NCBI GenBank assembly: GCA_964588695.1
Contig: CAZPQK010000006.1
Location: 62,001-126,000 of the forward strand
DNA length: 64,000 nucleotides
Direction: 5' to 3'
Origin: CAZPQK01 sp964588695
GTDB lineage: Bacteria > Krumholzibacteriota > Krumholzibacteriia > WVZY01 > JAKEHA01
Below are positions 60,570 to 64,000 of this stretch, one piece after another (the stretch's first letter is position 1; the number at the start of each line of letters is the position of its first letter). Position numbers and translations under genes: made by a program. Under the pieces are notes generated by a model that was not told where the DNA came from, made no database searches, and saw only the letters and a program-made list of their open reading frames with translations.

Positions 60570-63284
60570 ATGAACAAAAGATTCTTTGTAGCGCTTCCGC
60601 TCGTGCTGCTCACGCTGTTGTGCGTGACGGCGACGTCGCTTCTGGCTCAGGTGACTCCGGCAGGCACGCAGATCCGGAACCGGTCCACGGCGACGTACGA
60701 AGATTTGGGCGGAAACAGCTACGTTACGCAATCAAACGAAGTGATCACCGTGGTCCTGCCGGTCTACGGTGTGTCTATTTTGCCGGATGATTCCGGCGAA
60801 ACGCCGCCGGTAACTCCCGCGCTAACGCAAAACGCGTTGCCGGGAATGACCGTGACTTACCGTTACGATCTGACCAACAACGGTAATGACACCGACGACT
60901 TTAACGTGCGGCCATTGGTGGACGCGGCCAATACGACGATCGCCATTACCCCGGCTGACGTCACGATTTACCGCGACCTGAACGGCAACGGCATTGTTGA
61001 CCTGGGTGAGCCCGCGGTTAGCACCGGCGGGTTGCCGGGCTCGTTGGGTGCACCGGCGATTCCGTCCGGTGGGACGGTCAGCTTGATCGTCAGCTACACG
61101 GTTCCTGCGGGCGCGTCCGCGGGCGACGTTGCTTACGTCGGAGTCGAAGGCGCGTCGGCCAACGATCCGGGTCAGATCGATACCCGCAACTATCATCGCA
61201 CCAACGTGGTGAATGACGCGGTGATGTCGGCTAACCTGTCGGCGGCACCGCCGGTCGTGTTTGACGGCGATCAAATCAGCTACTCGTTCTCGGGGACCAA
61301 CTCGGGTAACGACGTCGCCAACGGTGTCTTCGTTGCATCCGTCGGTCTCACCGGCGTGTTGATTTACGACGTACTGCCGACCAACCCCAACGACGGTAAC
61401 CCTTATCCGGTCTTCGGCGCGCCTGCGGGAACGCCGGTCGGTGGCACGGTGTTGTACTTGCCGTCGGGTAGTTCGACCGCTGGAAGCCCTGAGTCCTGGG
61501 CCTGGTCGACGACACCAGCCGCAGGGGACATCGCGGTCGCGTATATCACCAGCGGCGGAATCGCTGCGGGTCAAAGCTACACGTTCAACTATCAGGTCAC
61601 GGTGCCGGGCGGTATGCCCGCGATGTTGATTCCCAACACCGCATCTCTGGCCTATGTGGACAACGACGGCGGCACCCCGGATCCGACGATCGTGGTTTCA
61701 AACAACGCAGCCGTCATTCTGGGTGTGTCCGCGCGGCACTTTATTGGCCCGCAGGGCGACGCGCAAGCCGGTACCGGTCCAGCCTACAACGACGATATTA
61801 CGACGCTGGCGAGCGCTTCGGCCAACTCGTCGGTCGACTTCGTTAATACCGTGCGTAACGCCGGCAACGCGACCGATCAAATCAACATTATTCTTGATGG
61901 TTTGTCGTCGATCCCGCCAAGTTGGTCGGTTCTGTTCTTTCAGTCCGACGGAATCACGCCGCTGGTTGACAACGGCACCGACGGAATTGTCGACGTTGGT
62001 CCGCTTGCCGCTGGCGACAGCGTCGATGTGGTGGTTCGCCTGGTCATTCCGGGTACGCAGCCGGCTGGCGGTCCGTTTAGCGCCGTTATTCGTGCGCAGT
62101 CGACCAACGACCCGGGCGTGACCAACCTCACGACCGACCGGATCACGACGGTGACTCCCGCCGCGGTAAACATTGGTAACTACGACGGTGTCGCTGGTAC
62201 CACCAACGACGCAGGTGTGAACCAAAACGCCAACGCGGGAACCACGGTTGATTTCGCCCTCGACGTGATTAACCCCAGCACGGTGGGTGACACCTACAGC
62301 CTCGGTTCGGCATTCCCGGCGGGCTGGACGGTTACCTACTACATCGACGCCAACAGCAACGGCGCATTGGACGCCGGCGAGAACACGCCGGTCGCATCTA
62401 CCGGTGCGGTGGCGGGCGGCGCCGAAGTGAACCTGATCGCGCGGGTAAACGTTCCTGTCGGAACCCTGCCGGGCGTTAACTCGGTTTCCTTTACCGCGAC
62501 TTCGTCCAACAACCCCGGCCAAAGCGACACCATCGGTAACACGGTAACCGTGAACGCCACGGTGTCGGTTGACTTCGCACCGGACAATAGCGGCAGTGCG
62601 ACTCCGGGCGGTACGGTGGTATACGCACACACCGTAACCAACACCGGCAACGTAGCGGAAACCTTCAACCTCACCTACGCGTCTTCGCAGGGTTGGAGCT
62701 ACATCTTCTACGATGCGCTAAGCACGCCCATCACCAGCGTCACCCTGGCAGCAGGCGCAAGTGTCAACATTACGGTGCAGCTGACTGTTCCCGCCGGCAC
62801 GCCGTTGGGCACGATTGAGACCGGTACGTTGACTGCGACCGACAACACCACCGGTACGGTTTCGGATGACGCGGTGGATGTAACGGTGATCATTGCCGGC
62901 AACTTGCAACTCACCAAGTCGGTAAGCCCGGCGGGTGATCAGGTTCCGGGGACTGATCTGGTTTACACCGTGGACTACCAAAACATTGGTGCCGACGACC
63001 TCACCAACATTGTTGTCTACGACGCCATCCCGTCCTTTACCCACTACTCGGTTGGTTCGGAAACTACCGGCACTCCGCCGGCTACGGTTACCGCGATCAC
63101 CGTGGAGTGGTCCAACGACGGTGGCGCTACCTGGACTTATACCCCGGTTAGTGGCGGCGGCGGTGCGCTTGCCGGGTATGACGCGAACGTAACCAACGTT
63201 CGCTGGGTGTTCACCGGCGACGTTGTCGCTGGCGCGAGCTCGACGGCCGGTATCGGCTTCACGGTTCGCATTATCGCCGAGTAA
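60570..63284 (+). CDS. large secreted DUF11/NEW3-repeat protein
   Basis: The 904-residue product has a signal peptide ending LLAQ and about five to six Ig-like repeats (about residues 80-900), each with a PGxTVxYxxxxxNxGN core and a VPxG segment, of the DUF11/NEW3 kind found in surface and S-layer-associated proteins. Acidic Ca-type loops (DLNGNGIVDLGE, DANSNGALDAGE) occur in the first and fourth repeats. No sortase or PEP-CTERM tail is present; it ends with a complete DUF11 domain. Likely a surface or matrix adhesin. Confidence 0.88.
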   Translation: MNKRFFVALPLVLLTLLCVTATSLLAQVTPAGTQIRNRSTATYEDLGGNSYVTQSNEVITVVLPVYGVSILPDDSGETPPVTPALTQNALPGMTVTYRYDLTNNGNDTDDFNVRPLVDAANTTIAITPADVTIYRDLNGNGIVDLGEPAVSTGGLPGSLGAPAIPSGGTVSLIVSYTVPAGASAGDVAYVGVEGASANDPGQIDTRNYHRTNVVNDAVMSANLSAAPPVVFDGDQISYSFSGTNSGNDVANGVFVASVGLTGVLIYDVLPTNPNDGNPYPVFGAPAGTPVGGTVLYLPSGSSTAGSPESWAWSTTPAAGDIAVAYITSGGIAAGQSYTFNYQVTVPGGMPAMLIPNTASLAYVDNDGGTPDPTIVVSNNAAVILGVSARHFIGPQGDAQAGTGPAYNDDITTLASASANSSVDFVNTVRNAGNATDQINIILDGLSSIPPSWSVLFFQSDGITPLVDNGTDGIVDVGPLAAGDSVDVVVRLVIPGTQPAGGPFSAVIRAQSTNDPGVTNLTTDRITTVTPAAVNIGNYDGVAGTTNDAGVNQNANAGTTVDFALDVINPSTVGDTYSLGSAFPAGWTVTYYIDANSNGALDAGENTPVASTGAVAGGAEVNLIARVNVPVGTLPGVNSVSFTATSSNNPGQSDTIGNTVTVNATVSVDFAPDNSGSATPGGTVVYAHTVTNTGNVAETFNLTYASSQGWSYIFYDALSTPITSVTLAAGASVNITVQLTVPAGTPLGTIETGTLTATDNTTGTVSDDAVDVTVIIAGNLQLTKSVSPAGDQVPGTDLVYTVDYQNIGADDLTNIVVYDAIPSFTHYSVGSETTGTPPATVTAITVEWSNDGGATWTYTPVSGGGGALAGYDANVTNVRWVFTGDVVAGASSTAGIGFTVRIIAE

Positions 63285-63296
63285 GCAAGCGGTATG

Positions 63297-63322
63297 GGGG
63301 AGACGGCGCGCGCCGTCTCCCC
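63297..63322 (+). terminator. strong hairpin after DUF11 gene
   Basis: An 11-bp perfect stem GGGGAGACGGC/GCCGTCTCCCC with loop GCGC lies 12 bases after the stop at 63284. No T-run follows (TTCCGC), so it may need a factor or protect the 3' end. Confidence 0.7.
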
Positions 63323-63406
63323 TTCCGCACAAAGAAAGTCGGAGTTTGCACATCGTTGCGTAGGAAGCCACCGACATATGCGTTGGGTTTCGACCCCCGT
63401 GAGCAA

Positions 63407-64000
63407 ATGCTACGGAAACTAACGAAAAGCGCCCCTGTAATCACGGGCGCTCTTTGTGCGTTTATTGCTTTGCTGTTTTTAGGGGCTTCGTCTTTGTTTG
63501 CGCAGATCCCTCCGGCCGGTTCTACCATCATCGGTCAGTCGCGCGCCGACTTTAGCATTGGCGCAAACTCATTTTCGGTAACGTCTCCGCCAATCACCAC
63601 CACCGTTCTGCCGTGGTACCGACACTCGCTGACCCCTCCTGGCACGGTGGGGGCGCCCGCTTATTCCATCTTGGGCTCTGGCGGCGATACCCTGGTGGTC
63701 GACTTTACGTTGTTTAACTCCGGCAACGATCGTGACTCGCTTTCGTTGGCGACGCAACAGTTGCCGGCGTCCACGACGTCGCTCGCGCAAGCGATTGTCT
63801 TTCGCGACGACAACGCCGATGGAAACTACAACTCGGGAGAAGAAATCTCTGCGCTTGCTTTTGACGCCGGCGAATCGGTCGTGGTTTCGGTCGCAGCGGT
63901 TCTTCCGGTCGCGACCGCAGGTGGGCAGACATGGATCGAGCTGCAATCCGCGTCGCTGATTGACGGAACGTCGCCCTCGCAGTCGTCGGTTTTCTTGGTG
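63407..64000 (+). CDS. secreted DUF11-type protein, paralogue (3' partial)
   Basis: The frame from the ATG at 63407 is open to the window end (198 codons). It encodes a signal peptide (ALLFLGASSLFA-Q) and the same N-terminal architecture as the 904-residue protein: Q-x-PPAG-x-x-I, a short domain ending TTTVLP, then an FTLFNSGNDRDSL repeat and an acidic loop DDNADGNYNSGEE. It is thus a third member of the cluster, cut by the window. A hairpin at 63428-63451 lies inside the first codons. Confidence 0.8.
   Translation, partial: MLRKLTKSAPVITGALCAFIALLFLGASSLFAQIPPAGSTIIGQSRADFSIGANSFSVTSPPITTTVLPWYRHSLTPPGTVGAPAYSILGSGGDTLVVDFTLFNSGNDRDSLSLATQQLPASTTSLAQAIVFRDDNADGNYNSGEEISALAFDAGESVVVSVAAVLPVATAGGQTWIELQSASLIDGTSPSQSSVFLV
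63428..63451 (+). promoter_or_regulatory. terminator-like hairpin inside early codons
   Basis: AAA-AGCGCCC/GGGCGCT-CTTT (63428-63434 with 63445-63451, loop of 10) resembles an intrinsic terminator but lies in codons 8-15 of the last gene. Confidence 0.5.

Noticed and set aside
61698..62630. 310-codon frame on the minus strand opposite the DUF11 gene
   Set aside because: Arg-rich low-information translation; the DUF11 repeats on the plus strand are real.
1..64000. tRNA, rRNA, CRISPR array, transposase or prophage genes
   Set aside because: Intergenic gaps are small and none showed a T-arm, spaced direct repeats or terminal inverted repeats with a recombinase.

Overview
The window carries about 50 protein genes packed on both strands, moderately G+C-rich by eye, with no rRNA, tRNA, CRISPR array, insertion sequence or phage gene that I could recognise. 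Lipoprotein signal peptides with lipoboxes, Opp-type periplasmic transport, a C-terminal outer-membrane beta-barrel, LPS/capsule-type sugar genes and an 1-acyl-glycerol-3-phosphate acyltransferase point to a didermic (Gram-negative) bacterium. Phenylalanine hydroxylase and a proton-type F-ATP synthase fit an aerobic heterotroph. FHA/GAF/HD-GYP and PEGA-type Ser/Thr kinase proteins, M1 peptidase/barrel and DUF11 proteins suggest a deep lineage such as the FCB group or a myxobacteria-like phylum, but I cannot place it further from sequence alone.

Layout. 1-4518: signalling (5'-truncated Ser/Thr kinase with Ig-like and PEGA ectodomain; FHA-GAF-HD-GYP protein) around a lipoprotein. 4693-7460: B12-type radical SAM protein and Fpg, divergent. 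7457-11154: peptide-type ABC importer (binding protein and two permeases, no ATPases). 11396-13639: secreted unknown protein, AlkA-like glycosylase, phenylalanine hydroxylase. 13757-18678: ABC-2 exporter operon ending in an M28 lipoprotein peptidase. 18751-23307: SGNH hydrolase, pseudouridine synthase, Ppx/GppA phosphatase, orphan hybrid-sensor histidine kinase. 23366-30646: a complete atp operon (atpZ-I-B-E-F-H-A-G-D-C) behind a good sigma70-type promoter, with several intercistronic hairpins. 30904-34860: phospholipid genes, sulfatase-fold lipoprotein, metal-binding lipoprotein and GNAT acetyltransferase. 34857-42586: M1 peptidase with HEAT repeats, glycosyltransferase, a three-part SPFH-like/phosphodiesterase/TPR protein and gpmI. 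42583-52849: surface polysaccharide cluster. 52846-56736: M1 peptidase fused to a beta-barrel plus a ParB-like unknown. 56856-59701: PII-like protein with two cation/proton antiporters. 59702-64000: hairpin-rich leader followed by three DUF11-type secreted proteins, the last cut by the window end.

How it works together. Most loci are housekeeping or envelope functions. The parts most worth a second look are the PII-like/double antiporter operon, the structured leader in front of the DUF11 genes, the peptidase-barrel and SPFH-phosphodiesterase-TPR fusions, and the RNA hairpins in the atp operon. Convergent genes repeatedly end either on a shared bidirectional hairpin or with a four-base overlap of their stop codons.
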